A DNA stretch of 64,000 nt from Bacillota bacterium (GTDB taxonomy: Bacteria > Bacillota > SHA-98 > Ch115 > JABLXJ01), in assembly GCA_013178125.1 (NCBI GenBank), contig JABLXJ010000005.1, positions 145,952 to 209,951 of the forward strand, in the 5' to 3' direction. Within the stretch, counting starts at the first letter, position 1. Each line of letters starts with the position of its first letter. Below, one piece after another: positions 41,501 through 50,514 of this stretch. The position numbers and the translations under genes are program-made. The notes beneath the pieces are model-generated. The model was not told where the DNA came from and did not search any database. It was given only the letters and a program-made list of their open reading frames with translations.

Positions 41501-41545
41501 GCCCACGCCGCCTTTTTGATTGACAATGGCAATAACCTTGCTCAT
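41501..41545 (-). CDS. parA: ParA (Soj), exon 1
   Basis: Fifteen codons, MSKVIAIVNQKGGVG, starting at the ATG at 41545 with AAAGGTAACGG before it and only 10 bases after the noc stop. It ends exactly at the intron. It is too short to be found as a gene on its own and supplies the ParA N-terminal strand and the glycine-rich half of Walker A. Confidence 0.93.
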
Positions 41546-41555
41546 CCGTTACCTT

Positions 41556-42527
41556 TTAACTCCCTTCCTTTGACTCAGTCTTCTGCGGCTCCGCCTCAGA
41601 TCCCGCAGCTATCCTCGCCTTTACCCTCGCACCCGCCTCATGCGCAACCTGTGCCGCCATGGTGCTCAGGCTCTTCTTCGAGATGCGGATGCGCACCTCG
41701 AACCAGTCTTCGCGATCATCCTCGTCAACGGACACCCGGATACCTGTCGCCCTCAACTGCCTTACAACATCGCGAATTGAATTGAGGAATAGCCGGATAT
41801 CCTTAAAAGCCCTGACGACCACCCGCCCCTCCGGCGAGCCCTGCCGCCTGCCACTGGTTTTGAGCCTCTCCAACCTCCTTTCGATCAAGCGCTCCGTCTC
41901 GGCGACAGTCAAGTTATCCTTCAATACCCTATCCAGCATCTCCAGCTGGTCCTTCTCGCTGTCAAGCTTGAGAAGGGCGCGGGCGTGGCGTTCCGTGATT
42001 ATTTCCCGGGAAATACTCTCAATCACCCTGGGCGGGAGCTTCAAGAGCCGCAATTTGTTCGCGATTGTCGACTGCCCCTTTCCAAGCCTCCTGGCAAGGT
42101 CCTGCTGCGTCATGGCGAACTCCGTCATCAGGCGGTGGTATCCAGCCGCCTCTTCCAGGAAGTCCAGGTCGCGCCGCTGGAGATTTTCAATAAGGCAAAT
42201 CTCGGCGGCTTCCTGTGGGGCAATATCCTTGACAATGGCAGGTATCGTCTTCAAGCCTGCCAGCTTGCAGGCCCTCAGGCGGCGTTCTCCCACGATTAGC
42301 TCATATCTATCATCCTCGCCGTCGATCCGCTTCACCAGGACCGGCTGGATGACACCGTGCTCCAGGATGGACTGCGAAAGCTCCCTGAGGTCCTCCTCGC
42401 TGAATCTCACCCTGGGTTGGTAAGGGTTCGGCACAATCGAATCAACCGGGAGATCCTTGATAACGTCCCCCCCAACCTCGCCCTTCCCTTTTCGCAACCC
42501 AATGAATTGCGCAAAACCCCGTTTCAT
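41556..42527 (-). CDS. noc: Nucleoid occlusion protein Noc (ParB family)
   Basis: About 323 residues from the ATG at 42527. The frame is open to 42692, but 'MKRGFAQFIGLRKG' resembles the amphipathic membrane-targeting start of Bacillus Noc (MKHSFSRFFGL). A weakness is that the ribosome site there abuts the ATG; a GTG near 42578 with a strong G-rich site is an alternative. ParB/CTPase motifs 'IVPNPYQPRVRFSEEDLREL' and 'LIVGERRLRACKLAGL' and a helix-turn-helix ('MTQQDLARRLGKGQSTIANK') are present. An exact Noc-binding site within the gene supports Noc over a second ParB. Noc blocks division over the nucleoid. Confidence 0.88.
   Translation of the reverse strand: MKRGFAQFIGLRKGKGEVGGDVIKDLPVDSIVPNPYQPRVRFSEEDLRELSQSILEHGVIQPVLVKRIDGEDDRYELIVGERRLRACKLAGLKTIPAIVKDIAPQEAAEICLIENLQRRDLDFLEEAAGYHRLMTEFAMTQQDLARRLGKGQSTIANKLRLLKLPPRVIESISREIITERHARALLKLDSEKDQLEMLDRVLKDNLTVAETERLIERRLERLKTSGRRQGSPEGRVVVRAFKDIRLFLNSIRDVVRQLRATGIRVSVDEDDREDWFEVRIRISKKSLSTMAAQVAHEAGARVKARIAAGSEAEPQKTESKEGS
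42001..42014. promoter_or_regulatory. Noc-binding site (exact)
   Basis: ATTTCCCGGGAAAT, identical to the Bacillus Noc consensus, flanked by T and A to make a 16-bp palindrome. It is within noc. Confidence 0.85.
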
Positions 42528-42715
42528 CCCCTCGCGTGGCGCAAAACCCAGCCCCTGGCATCCCGCAGAAAGCGCCACTCCCCCCTCCCCTCCCGCCTGG
42601 AACCCACATGCAGCGCATGCCAACAGCGGGCATGTGAATCCGCCGAGGGAAGCCTTCTTAGTCCAAATGGAATCCGACCCAACTTGGTCCAAACAAGAAG
42701 TTCGTCAAAGATTCT

Positions 42716-43513
42716 CTAATTCCTTCCGCGTGGACACCTAATCGGCCTTTTCTCTGGGATACCTGTCCTCCTTGGAAATTCCCCGGGCGAGGGCCGGATC
42801 TTCTCAATCAGGACCAGGCTTCTCTCTCCGTAGCCCCTGGGTAGGCTCGCATGCACGACCTCCCGAACCCGCCCTCCGAGCTGCTCCACTGAATATTCGG
42901 CCTCCGAAACCTCGGACCTGGCTAAAGGCCCCTTAAAGGCGATAAATATCCCCCCGCACCTGATAAAGGGAAGGCAGTATTCAACCAAGACAGGGAGCCT
43001 AGCTACCGCCCTCGCCACCACCCTGTCAAAGCTCTCCCTGTGGGGACTGCCCCGCGCGGCATAATCCTCGGCCCGCCCCCATATGACATCCACACCGCTG
43101 AGGCCGAGCATGGCAAATATATGCCGCAGAAAGTCAACCTTCTTACGCGTCGCCTCAAGCGCAACAAGTTCGATATCCGGGAACATAATCTTAAGCGGGA
43201 CCCCCGGGAAACCAGCACCGGCCCCCACATCCAGCAGCTTGACTCCCCGGTCGAACCCTCCAAGCCGCCAACATGAAAGCGAGTCGATGAAATGTCTAAA
43301 CACTATATCCTCGGGGTTGGCAGAGCCTACAAGATTGACCCGGCTATTCCACTTCGCAAGCTCTTGATAGTATCTGGCGAATATCCCTATCTTCCTTTCG
43401 TCAAGCGGAATCCCGGCCTCCCGGATCCCTTCCCTCATCAGACAGCTGATTCTTTCGAGTCCGTCCTTATCATCCGGGTTGACCGGGGGGCCCTTCTTAT
43501 CAAGACTTTCCAT
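42716..43513 (-). CDS. rsmG: 16S rRNA (guanine-N7)-methyltransferase RsmG
   Basis: 265 residues. SAM-binding 'VKLLDVGAGAGFPGVPLKIM', 'ELVALEATRKKVDFLRHI' and 'VVARAVARLPVLVEYCLPF' are typical of RsmG/GidB, which methylates G527 of 16S rRNA. It begins after GGAGGATTTAG and lies 20 bases after mnmG, upstream of noc: the conserved Firmicutes order. The C-terminal 25 residues are Arg/Pro-rich and beyond the usual end. Confidence 0.96.
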   Translation of the reverse strand: MESLDKKGPPVNPDDKDGLERISCLMREGIREAGIPLDERKIGIFARYYQELAKWNSRVNLVGSANPEDIVFRHFIDSLSCWRLGGFDRGVKLLDVGAGAGFPGVPLKIMFPDIELVALEATRKKVDFLRHIFAMLGLSGVDVIWGRAEDYAARGSPHRESFDRVVARAVARLPVLVEYCLPFIRCGGIFIAFKGPLARSEVSEAEYSVEQLGGRVREVVHASLPRGYGERSLVLIEKIRPSPGEFPRRTGIPEKRPIRCPRGRN

Positions 43514-43533
43514 CTAAATCCTCCATCTTATTA

Positions 43534-45378
43534 TTAAAGTCCCCCATCCGCGCGCCGCTCTGCCCCCCTTCTCATGCTTTCCAAGTGTATCATCAGGACT
43601 GAGACGTCCGAGGGCGATACACCCGATATTCGTGACGCCTGTCCGAGCGAAAGCGGGCGTATCCTGCTGAGCTTCTCCCTGGCCTCCGCCGACAGACCGG
43701 ACAGCGCCGAATAATCCAGCCCCTCTGGAATCTTCTTCCCCTCCAGACGGTGGAACCTCTCGACCTGCTCCTGCTCTTTCTTAATATAGCCGGCATACTT
43801 CAGCTCGATCTCGACCTCTGCGATAACGTCAGCCGGGAGCCGCGATGATCGTCTCTTATCAATTGGCTCGAGATCCGTATATGTGAAGCCCGGCCTCTTT
43901 AATAGATCAGCCAGCGTCATCCCGGCGACCGGGCCGCTTGTGCTCTCCAGCCTGCGGATCTCATCCCGGATCGCATCCCTGCGCCTGCAGAACCTGTCAT
44001 AGCGCTCCTGGGAAATGAGCCCCAGCCTGTAGCCTCGTTCCGTGAGCCTCAGGTCAGCATTATTCTGCCTGAGAAGCAGCCTGTACTCAGCCCTGGATGT
44101 CATCATCCTGTATGGCTCCGCGGTCCCTTTCGTTACAAGATCGTCAATGAGCACGCCTATATATGCCTCCGACCTGTCGAGAATCACTGGCTCCAACCCC
44201 TTCACTAATAGGGCGGCATTTATCCCAGCAATCAACCCCTGGGCGGCCGCCTCCTCGTAGCCCGAAGTCCCGTTGATCTGGCCGGCGCAAAAAAGCCCGT
44301 CCATGCCCCTGACCTCGAGCGAGGGCTCCAGCTGGGTCGGGGCAATGCAATCATATTCGATGGCATAGCCGGGTCGCGCCATCCTCGCATTCTCGAGCCC
44401 GGGGACGCTATGCAGCATTTCAACCTGGACATCCTCCGGCAGGCTGGTCGACATCCCGCTAACATACATCTCCTCAGTTTCCAGCCCCTCAGGCTCCAGG
44501 AAAACCTGGTGGCGCTCCTTCTCCGGGAATTCCACAACCTTGCTCTCTATCGACGGACAGTACCTGGGCCCCCTGCCCTTGATCGCGCCCGTGTACAGGG
44601 GCGCCCTGTCCAGGTTATCCATGATGATCTCATGGGTCCTCCCGGTCGTATACGTCAGCCAGCAGGGAACCTGGTCAGCACGGGTCCTCTCCGTCTCATG
44701 GGAAAATCCCATATTGAGTATCTCGCCTGGCTGGATCAGCATCCTGGAAAAATCCACAGACCTCTTAAAAACCCGCGGGGGCGTCCCCGTCTTGAAACGC
44801 ATAACCTCAAAGCCCGTGCTTCTTAACCATTCCGAGAGCTTCAAGGCCGGGTGCTGGCCCTGAGGCCCGGATGGGTAGTTGATCATCCCAATATGCACCC
44901 TGCCCCCTAGGTATGTGCCTGTCGTCAGGATGACAGCCTTCGCTCCATATTCGATGCCCGTGCTGGTCCTCACCCCGATGACGCGGGATCCCCTCAACAA
45001 GATCTCGTCAACGACCCCCTGGCGGAGGTCGAGACCCTCTTGGCGCTCGAGGACCTGTTTTAAAGCCGCCTGGTAACGCTTCTTATCGGCCTGAGCCCGC
45101 AATGAATGCACCGCCGGGCCTTTTTTTGTGTTAAGCATCCGAATCTGGAGGTATGTCTTATCAATATTCCTGCCCATCTCCCCGCCGAGCGCGTCTATCT
45201 CCCGCACGAGCTGGGCCTTTGCGGGGCCCCCGATGCTCGGATTGCAGGCCATCAAACCTGTATTATCTATATTCAAGCTGAGCGCCAGCGTCCTGCAACC
45301 CATCCGCGCGGCTGCAAGCGCCGCCTCAGCGCCAGCATGCCCTGTTCCGATAACTATGACATCGTAGTTTTCCATCAT
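43534..45378 (-). CDS. mnmG: tRNA uridine-5-carboxymethylaminomethyl modification enzyme MnmG
   Basis: About 614 residues. FAD-binding '[20 protein letters not shown]', '[20 protein letters not shown]', '[17 protein letters not shown]' and '[20 protein letters not shown]' are all MnmG (GidA) signatures, followed by the C-terminal helical domain. With MnmE it modifies U34 of several tRNAs. Start is ATG 45378 (a GTG one codon earlier is possible). It precedes rsmG; the 398-base gap to mnmE holds a large hairpin. Confidence 0.97.
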   Translation of the reverse strand: MMENYDVIVIGTGHAGAEAALAAARMGCRTLALSLNIDNTGLMACNPSIGGPAKAQLVREIDALGGEMGRNIDKTYLQIRMLNTKKGPAVHSLRAQADKKRYQAALKQVLERQEGLDLRQGVVDEILLRGSRVIGVRTSTGIEYGAKAVILTTGTYLGGRVHIGMINYPSGPQGQHPALKLSEWLRSTGFEVMRFKTGTPPRVFKRSVDFSRMLIQPGEILNMGFSHETERTRADQVPCWLTYTTGRTHEIIMDNLDRAPLYTGAIKGRGPRYCPSIESKVVEFPEKERHQVFLEPEGLETEEMYVSGMSTSLPEDVQVEMLHSVPGLENARMARPGYAIEYDCIAPTQLEPSLEVRGMDGLFCAGQINGTSGYEEAAAQGLIAGINAALLVKGLEPVILDRSEAYIGVLIDDLVTKGTAEPYRMMTSRAEYRLLLRQNNADLRLTERGYRLGLISQERYDRFCRRRDAIRDEIRRLESTSGPVAGMTLADLLKRPGFTYTDLEPIDKRRSSRLPADVIAEVEIELKYAGYIKKEQEQVERFHRLEGKKIPEGLDYSALSGLSAEAREKLSRIRPLSLGQASRISGVSPSDVSVLMIHLESMRRGAERRADGGL

Positions 45379-45497
45379 CACATCCCTTCACTCCTTCTAC
45401 GCCCCTTCGACCTCGACCGCTATCCCGCCCGACGCAAAGGGTGCATGCATCTGTTCAGAGTATCCTAAGCGTGAGTTCGAAGATTACCGCCGCTTTC

Positions 45498-45608
45498 CCA
45501 GGGGTTGCCGGTGTTGCGCTCCGGGGACGGCGCGCCTCCGTTGAAATTTGGCGTTAGGGCCTTGCCAAATTTCAAAGGCCCCGTCGCGCAAACACCGGCA
45601 ACCCCTGG
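45498..45608. repeat. 111-base compound inverted repeat between mnmE and mnmG
   Basis: Outer arms of 18 bp pair perfectly (45498-45515 with 45591-45608). After a GC-rich middle, inner arms of 12 bp also pair perfectly (45541-45552 with 45564-45575) around an 11-base loop. No T-run follows, so it is not an ordinary terminator. It may be a small non-autonomous (MITE-like) element or a structured RNA. The remaining 300 bases of the 45379-45776 gap hold no convincing gene. Confidence 0.85.
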
Positions 45609-45776
45609 AACGTGCTGGTAAATTGGCACAAATTAAGGAACCTGCACTTAGATGGGGAGGAAGAGCAAGCAAGTCTGCAAGCGAATTGACCACTGAGCGA
45701 GCAGGCTACTGCTCACCCTCCCTACATGGTACCTACTACGCAGGGGTCACGTAAGGGCGGGCAGAGCACGGCCTAC

Positions 45777-47156
45777 CTATTTGCCGATGCAGAAATCGGC
45801 GAATATCCGCTCTATAACATCCGCGCTGGCGGTCTCCCCCGTTATCTCCCCCAGGGCCTCAATAGCTTCCCGCACGTCAACTGCGACTAAGTCAAGGGGG
45901 GTTCCGGCCCTCAGCGATGCCTGGGCATCCGCCAGCGCATCTAGTGACCTCTCGAGGGCCTGTTTATGACGAACGTTCGCGACAACACAGCTCTCCCGAG
46001 GGGGTACCCTCCCCCGGAGCACAGCGCCTGCGATGGCATCCTCGAGATCGCCAAGCCCCATGCCCGTCTCAGCCGAAACCATCACCAAAGGCACACCGGG
46101 CGCCAGCGCCTGGATCTCTTCCTCAGCTATTTTATGTTCGAGGTCGGATTTATTCAATGCAATGATCCAGGGCCTACCCGGCTTCATATGATCAACGATC
46201 TGCCTATCCCCATCCCTTATGCCCTCGCTAGCATCAAGCACCACGAGCGCAAGGTCAGCCGCTTCTAGTTCTTGCCTCGCACGTTCCACGCCCAAACGCT
46301 CCACAAGATCCAGGGATTCACGCAACCCCGCGGTATCTATAAGCCTCACGGGTATCTGGTGTATATCCACAAACTCCTCGATAATATCACGGGTTGTCCC
46401 AGGGATATCCGTGACGATGGCCCTGGATTTCCTGGCCAGCGCATTGAGCAGGCTGGATTTACCTACGTTGGGCCTCCCGGCTATCACCACGCTGATGCCT
46501 TCGCGGTAAATACGACCACTGTCGGCCGTGCTGAGGAGCTTCCTGATGCGATCCGCCAGATCTACAATAACATCGTATATTCGCCCGGTCTCCTGCTCAC
46601 CTACATCATCTGGGAAGTCGATGGATGCCTCAATGGTGGCGAGAACTCCCAGAACATCGTGGCGTATCGCCCCAACCTCTTTTGATAGGCTGCCGGCCAG
46701 TTGAGCCATGGCGACCCTGCGACTGGCATCAGTTCTTGCGCGGATAACATCAATCACCGCCTCAGCCTGCGCCAGGTCTATTCTACCGTTCATGAAGGCC
46801 AGCCTGGTGAATTCCCCGGGCTCGGCAAGACGCGCTCCGCACTTAAGCACAGCCTCCAACACGGCCTGGAGGGAAACCACACCGCCATGGCAGCTGATCT
46901 CAACGATATCCTGACGGGTGTAGCTCCTGGGGCCCGGCATAAACCATAGCAGCACCTCATCGAGGCTCTCACCGGTCTGCGGGTGAAAAACGAAGCCGTG
47001 AAGAACCCGCCTAGGTTGCAGCCTGTCAACCGGCATGCCATCGGCACGCCGGAAAAGCCTTTTAGCTATTTCATGCGCTTTATTTCCACTTATCCGAATT
47101 ATCCCGATCCCGCCCTCACCGATGGGAGTCGAGATTGCCGCTATGGTTTCCTCCAC
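45777..47156 (-). CDS. mnmE: tRNA modification GTPase MnmE
   Basis: 459 residues. N-terminal formyl-THF-binding domain ('AAISTPIGEGGIGIIRISG'), helical domain with an inserted GTPase: G1 GRPNVGKSS, G2/G3 'AIVTDIPGTTRD' and 'DTAG', G4 NKSD, ending with the MnmE FCIGK C-terminus whose cysteine is catalytic or structural. Partner of MnmG. It starts with GTG and lies between jag and mnmG, the standard order. Confidence 0.97.
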   Translation of the reverse strand: MEETIAAISTPIGEGGIGIIRISGNKAHEIAKRLFRRADGMPVDRLQPRRVLHGFVFHPQTGESLDEVLLWFMPGPRSYTRQDIVEISCHGGVVSLQAVLEAVLKCGARLAEPGEFTRLAFMNGRIDLAQAEAVIDVIRARTDASRRVAMAQLAGSLSKEVGAIRHDVLGVLATIEASIDFPDDVGEQETGRIYDVIVDLADRIRKLLSTADSGRIYREGISVVIAGRPNVGKSSLLNALARKSRAIVTDIPGTTRDIIEEFVDIHQIPVRLIDTAGLRESLDLVERLGVERARQELEAADLALVVLDASEGIRDGDRQIVDHMKPGRPWIIALNKSDLEHKIAEEEIQALAPGVPLVMVSAETGMGLGDLEDAIAGAVLRGRVPPRESCVVANVRHKQALERSLDALADAQASLRAGTPLDLVAVDVREAIEALGEITGETASADVIERIFADFCIGK

Positions 47157-47351
47157 GCAAATTCACCCCGCACCAACTCAACCTGCCTCGATAAAGTTAA
47201 ATCGCCAGATCAAAGGAAAAGCGTGTCCATACGACACGCACTCTCTCAAACCGCTTCTGTTACAATCATGCCCGGGAGTGGTTGACGACTATAATTAATT
47301 ATATTGCCCCCCATTTTACCTGTTACCTGCCATCACGCCCACCATCACGCA

Positions 47352-48017
47352 TCAGACCTCTACCTGGGATCTCTTCCTCGGCACGATCACTATTCTACGG
47401 TAGGGCTCCACACCCTCGCTGTATGAGGTCACATCCCTGTTATCCTGTAAAGCAAGGTGGATTATCCTGCGCTCCAGCGGGCTCATAGGCTCAAGCCTGG
47501 CCTGGCGGCCTTCACGCCGCACACGCTCTGCGACCCTAAAGGCCAAGCTGCGTAGCGCCTGCTCCCGTCTCTCCCGATACCCCTCGGCGTCCACAACGAT
47601 CTGGTAACGGCCATGGTCACCAGCCAGTTCGCCGTCCTTGCGGGCCTCGCGGTTTGCCACTAGATTTACAAGGTACTGTACGGCATCCAGGGTCTGACCG
47701 CGCCTCCCGATCAACGTACCCAGACCCTTACCCATGATATTAAAGCGTATTGGCATCTCCCCCCTATCTACGTTCACAGTGGCGTTGATACCCAAGCCCT
47801 TCAGGATGCCGCCGAGAAAATGCTGAGCCTTATCAATACCATCCTCCTTGACCGTCACCCTGACACGCGCCGGCTTCGACCCCACCAGACCCCAGAAGCC
47901 CTTGTTACCCTCCTCGAGGACCTCGACAACCACCCGCTGCCTGTCCACTTCAAGCTCCCGCAGGGCGCTCTCCACGGCTTCATCGACGGTCTTACCTGTT
48001 CGTTCGACGCCTCTCAT
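47352..48017 (-). CDS. jag: RNA-binding protein Jag/KhpB
   Basis: 221 residues: Jag_N domain ('ERTGKTVDEAVESALRELE'), KH domain ('IMGKGLGTLIGRRGQTLDAV') and C-terminal R3H domain ('PLERRIIHLALQDNRDVTSY'). In Firmicutes it binds RNA and influences cell elongation; in Bacillus it was named for SpoIIIJ association. It overlaps yidC by 26 bases. Confidence 0.95.
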   Translation of the reverse strand: MRGVERTGKTVDEAVESALRELEVDRQRVVVEVLEEGNKGFWGLVGSKPARVRVTVKEDGIDKAQHFLGGILKGLGINATVNVDRGEMPIRFNIMGKGLGTLIGRRGQTLDAVQYLVNLVANREARKDGELAGDHGRYQIVVDAEGYRERREQALRSLAFRVAERVRREGRQARLEPMSPLERRIIHLALQDNRDVTSYSEGVEPYRRIVIVPRKRSQVEV

Positions 48018-48813
48018 GTTTCTTAGCCTCCCCCTTCGCTTTCCCCTTTCTCTGGTTTTCGCGACCGGGATTCTTTACGCTCTCGCTCTTCTTAGTCAGG
48101 GCGCCACCTATTGCTCCCCCTGTCGTGGCTATCGCGACATCTGCACCGGAACCCGGGCCCACGGGCTGGACCTCGGCTGGCGCCTGTCGCGCCAGCTGAC
48201 GCGATATAAGATACTGTTGCCCTATGCTAAACAGGTTGGTAACGACGAAATATAGAGCTATACCGGCCGGGAAGCTTATACTAATCCACGTCATGAAAAC
48301 TGGCATAATCAAGTTCATTACATTCTGAGATGCGTCGGTTTGAACCTGTTTGCTCTGGATATATGTTGTGACGCCCGCCAAAATGGGCAAGATGTAATAC
48401 GGGTCTGGCTTGCTCAAATTTCCAAGCCAGAGAAACTTCTCTGCGGTGAACTGGAAGGTCCGCAGGACGTTGAAAAGGGCATATATGAAAGGAAGTTGTA
48501 GGAGCAGCGGCAGGCACCCACCAAGCGGGTTCACCTTATGCTCCCTGTAAAGCTCCATCAATCTCTTCTGGTATTCCTCGGGCTTCCCCTTATACTTAGC
48601 CTCGAGCTCCTTGACCTTGGGTTGGAGTGCCTTCATCTCCTCCATCGCCTTGGTTTGCTTCCAGGTAAACGGGTAAAGCACGAGTCTAATTAGTATAGTC
48701 AGCAGAATTATCGCTACGCCGTAATTCCGGGTGAGGCCGTACAAGAATTCAAGCGCCCACCGGATCCCTCCACTAAGGCTCAACGCATCCCCCTCCTCCT
48801 TCCTTACCAGCAC
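47992..48813 (-). CDS. yidC: Membrane protein insertase YidC (SpoIIIJ type)
   Basis: 273 residues. Five membrane helices of the YidC/Oxa1 core: 'GVAIILLTILIRLVLYPFTW' with the conserved arginine, 'GGCLPLLLQLPFIYALFNVL', 'MPVFMTWISISFPAGIALYF'. A basic C-terminal tail (KGKAKGEAKKHERRRTNR) may bind ribosomes. It is short and lacks the large periplasmic P1 domain of Proteobacteria and, unusually for Gram-positive YidC, no lipobox is visible at the N-terminus. The GTG at 48813 is used; a TTG near 48783 is possible. Confidence 0.95.
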   Translation of the reverse strand: MLVRKEEGDALSLSGGIRWALEFLYGLTRNYGVAIILLTILIRLVLYPFTWKQTKAMEEMKALQPKVKELEAKYKGKPEEYQKRLMELYREHKVNPLGGCLPLLLQLPFIYALFNVLRTFQFTAEKFLWLGNLSKPDPYYILPILAGVTTYIQSKQVQTDASQNVMNLIMPVFMTWISISFPAGIALYFVVTNLFSIGQQYLISRQLARQAPAEVQPVGPGSGADVAIATTGGAIGGALTKKSESVKNPGRENQRKGKAKGEAKKHERRRTNR

Positions 48814-48829
48814 AACGCCCCCAGGGAGT

Positions 48830-49042
48830 CTATTCTACGGGATCGTAACCGCCAGGGTTAAATGGATGACATCTCGCCAGACGGCGTAACGAAAGCCATA
48901 AACCCCTACCGACTCCATATCTTCTAATCGCCTCTTCGGCATATGCGGAACATGTCGGGTAAAACCTACATGTGGGCCTGAGCTTTAAATTAGAAAGAAA
49001 CACCCGGTAAAGGCGAATCGCGGCCAAAACCAACCCCTGCAC
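48830..49042 (-). CDS. yidD: Membrane protein insertion efficiency factor YidD
   Basis: 70 residues. '[20 protein letters not shown]', '[20 protein letters not shown]' and '[16 protein letters not shown]' are the complete YidD signature with its three cysteines. It helps YidC-dependent insertion. Between rnpA (1 base away) and yidC. Confidence 0.97.
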   Translation of the reverse strand: MQGLVLAAIRLYRVFLSNLKLRPTCRFYPTCSAYAEEAIRRYGVGRGLWLSLRRLARCHPFNPGGYDPVE

Positions 49043-49043
49043 C

Positions 49044-49394
49044 CTATTCCCTCCAGAGTCCCGCCTTTTTCACAAGCGCCTGCAATGCATCCTTTATTTC
49101 TATAAAACCCGAATAGTTCGCGCGCCACCGGGGAAGCACGATCAGGTCAAACCCCTCCTTGACGCGCTCATCAATCGAACGGTAAGCCTCCCGGAGTAAA
49201 CGCTTTAACCTGTTTCGCCGGACCGCGCACCCCAGCCTCTTACTGACCGAAAAGCCAACCCGGCTGGTGGGTAGCCCGCTCTCCAGGGTATATAAAACTA
49301 CAAGATCATGGACATGGCTTTTCCCTGTCTTGAAAACCCTCTGAAACTCGCTGCCTTTCCTCAGGCGGCCCCTCTTGCCCTTTTCCAGAATCAA
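49044..49394 (-). CDS. rnpA: Ribonuclease P protein component
   Basis: 116 residues. The RNR signature is '[15 protein letters not shown]', preceded by '[16 protein letters not shown]' and '[10 protein letters not shown]'. It assists the RNase P RNA in 5' processing of tRNAs. It follows rpmH by 15 bases. Confidence 0.96.
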   Translation of the reverse strand: MILEKGKRGRLRKGSEFQRVFKTGKSHVHDLVVLYTLESGLPTSRVGFSVSKRLGCAVRRNRLKRLLREAYRSIDERVKEGFDLIVLPRWRANYSGFIEIKDALQALVKKAGLWRE

Positions 49395-49409
49395 TGCCTC
49401 CCCGCCCAG

Positions 49410-49544
49410 TCAGGCACTGAGCCTCTTGCGTCCCTTCAGGCGCCTTCTTTTCAAGACAAGCCGCCCGGCCCGGGTAGACATCCTTTTCATAAAACCATGA
49501 ACCTTGCTCCGTCGACGAACCTTAGGCTGAAAGGTTCTTTTCAT
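49410..49544 (-). CDS. rpmH: 50S ribosomal protein L34
   Basis: 44 residues, [18 protein letters not shown] to the C-terminal GRKRLSA, the full L34. The open frame extends 20 codons upstream (to 49604), but L34 begins at MKRTFQP, with AAGGGG about 11 bases before it. First gene of the minus-strand half leading away from oriC. Confidence 0.97.
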   Translation of the reverse strand: MKRTFQPKVRRRSKVHGFMKRMSTRAGRLVLKRRRLKGRKRLSA

Positions 49545-49616
49545 AGTGCATCTAAACCCCTTCCCGTGTGTAACCCCTTTATCTTGCTCGACCTCTTTAT
49601 ACAAACAGAAACCCAG

Positions 49617-49702
49617 AAAAAGAGCCCGGGCATCACCCCGGCCGATATGCCCAACAGCGTCATATCAATGAAATTATAGCCTAATCCATTCCAGCGTGTC
49701 AA
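49617..49702 (-). promoter_or_regulatory. rpmH promoter and leader hairpin
   Basis: On the minus strand TTGACA (49702-49697), 18-base spacer, TATAAT (49678-49673): a near-consensus sigma-A promoter. The leader carries a G/C hairpin (GGCCGGGG...CCCGGGC, about 49644-49622) followed by TCTTTTT, which may be an attenuator. Confidence 0.82.
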
Positions 49703-50057
49703 GCATATCAGCTAGCCGAGCTAGCCGCCCCCGGCCGACCGGCCGGGGGCGGCTCCAGTGGCCTCCAGTGGCCGTAGGAAACCTATCCATGGCCACCCAC
49801 ACTGTGATTCCACGGCTCTTATTCACTCTCTCCGCCTCATCCCTTCTTCTGACTATCTATCTACCGTCAAACTCTTTTCACGTCTTCCCGGCACGCAATA
49901 TCCACAGCAAACTTTCTCCCAACGTTTTCTCCCTTCCTTTCGCTTAGCCAACCCCGGCTTGCCCGCCCCGAAAATATCTGTTATCATTGTATTTACTGAT
50001 CTCCCATACTTTCCACTAAAGGGAACAACAATATATTATTCCCAGATATACACAAGC

Positions 50058-50480
50058 TTATACACAGGCTGTGGATAACATTGTGGATAACCTGTTGATT
50101 CCCCCACACATATTCTCAGCCCCACCAAGCGGGCTTTTTAGAAAGGCCTGTGGATATTAGAACACCCCTGCTAAACAGGGATACAAATGTGAAAAATCCT
50201 GCCCTATGCGGGTAAAGTTATCAACAAGTCCTGTGGATTATCTAGGTGATTCCTTGTGAATAAACCCTGAATTACCCTGGTTTCCTAAGGTTTTTCACAG
50301 CTGTGGAAAACCTTGTGGATAACTTCAGCGCATCCGCCAAGTGGCGTTGTAAACTACCTGGTGATGTATCTCCATGATGCACTGGCGCAGGCGTCCGGAA
50401 TCCTGCCGACGTTGAGCCGGGCTGAAACCGGGTGGAATTCGATAGTTATCCACAAAATCCTGTGCATAGCGTGTGGATAT
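50058..50480. other. oriC: oriC, left DnaA-box cluster
   Basis: Within the 970-base gap between rpmH and the GHKL gene there are many DnaA boxes. Exact TTATCCACA/TGTGGATAA copies lie at 50070-50078, 50082-50090, 50314-50322 and 50446-50454. One-mismatch copies lie at 50058-50066, 50149-50157, 50219-50227, 50232-50240, 50302-50310 and 50472-50480. The region has the long rpmH-side gap typical of Firmicutes origins. The first part (49703-50057) has no features I can name. Confidence 0.9.
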
Positions 50481-50514
50481 TTTCTTCACCTTCTCGGCGG
50501 GAGGAAAGTTGAAA

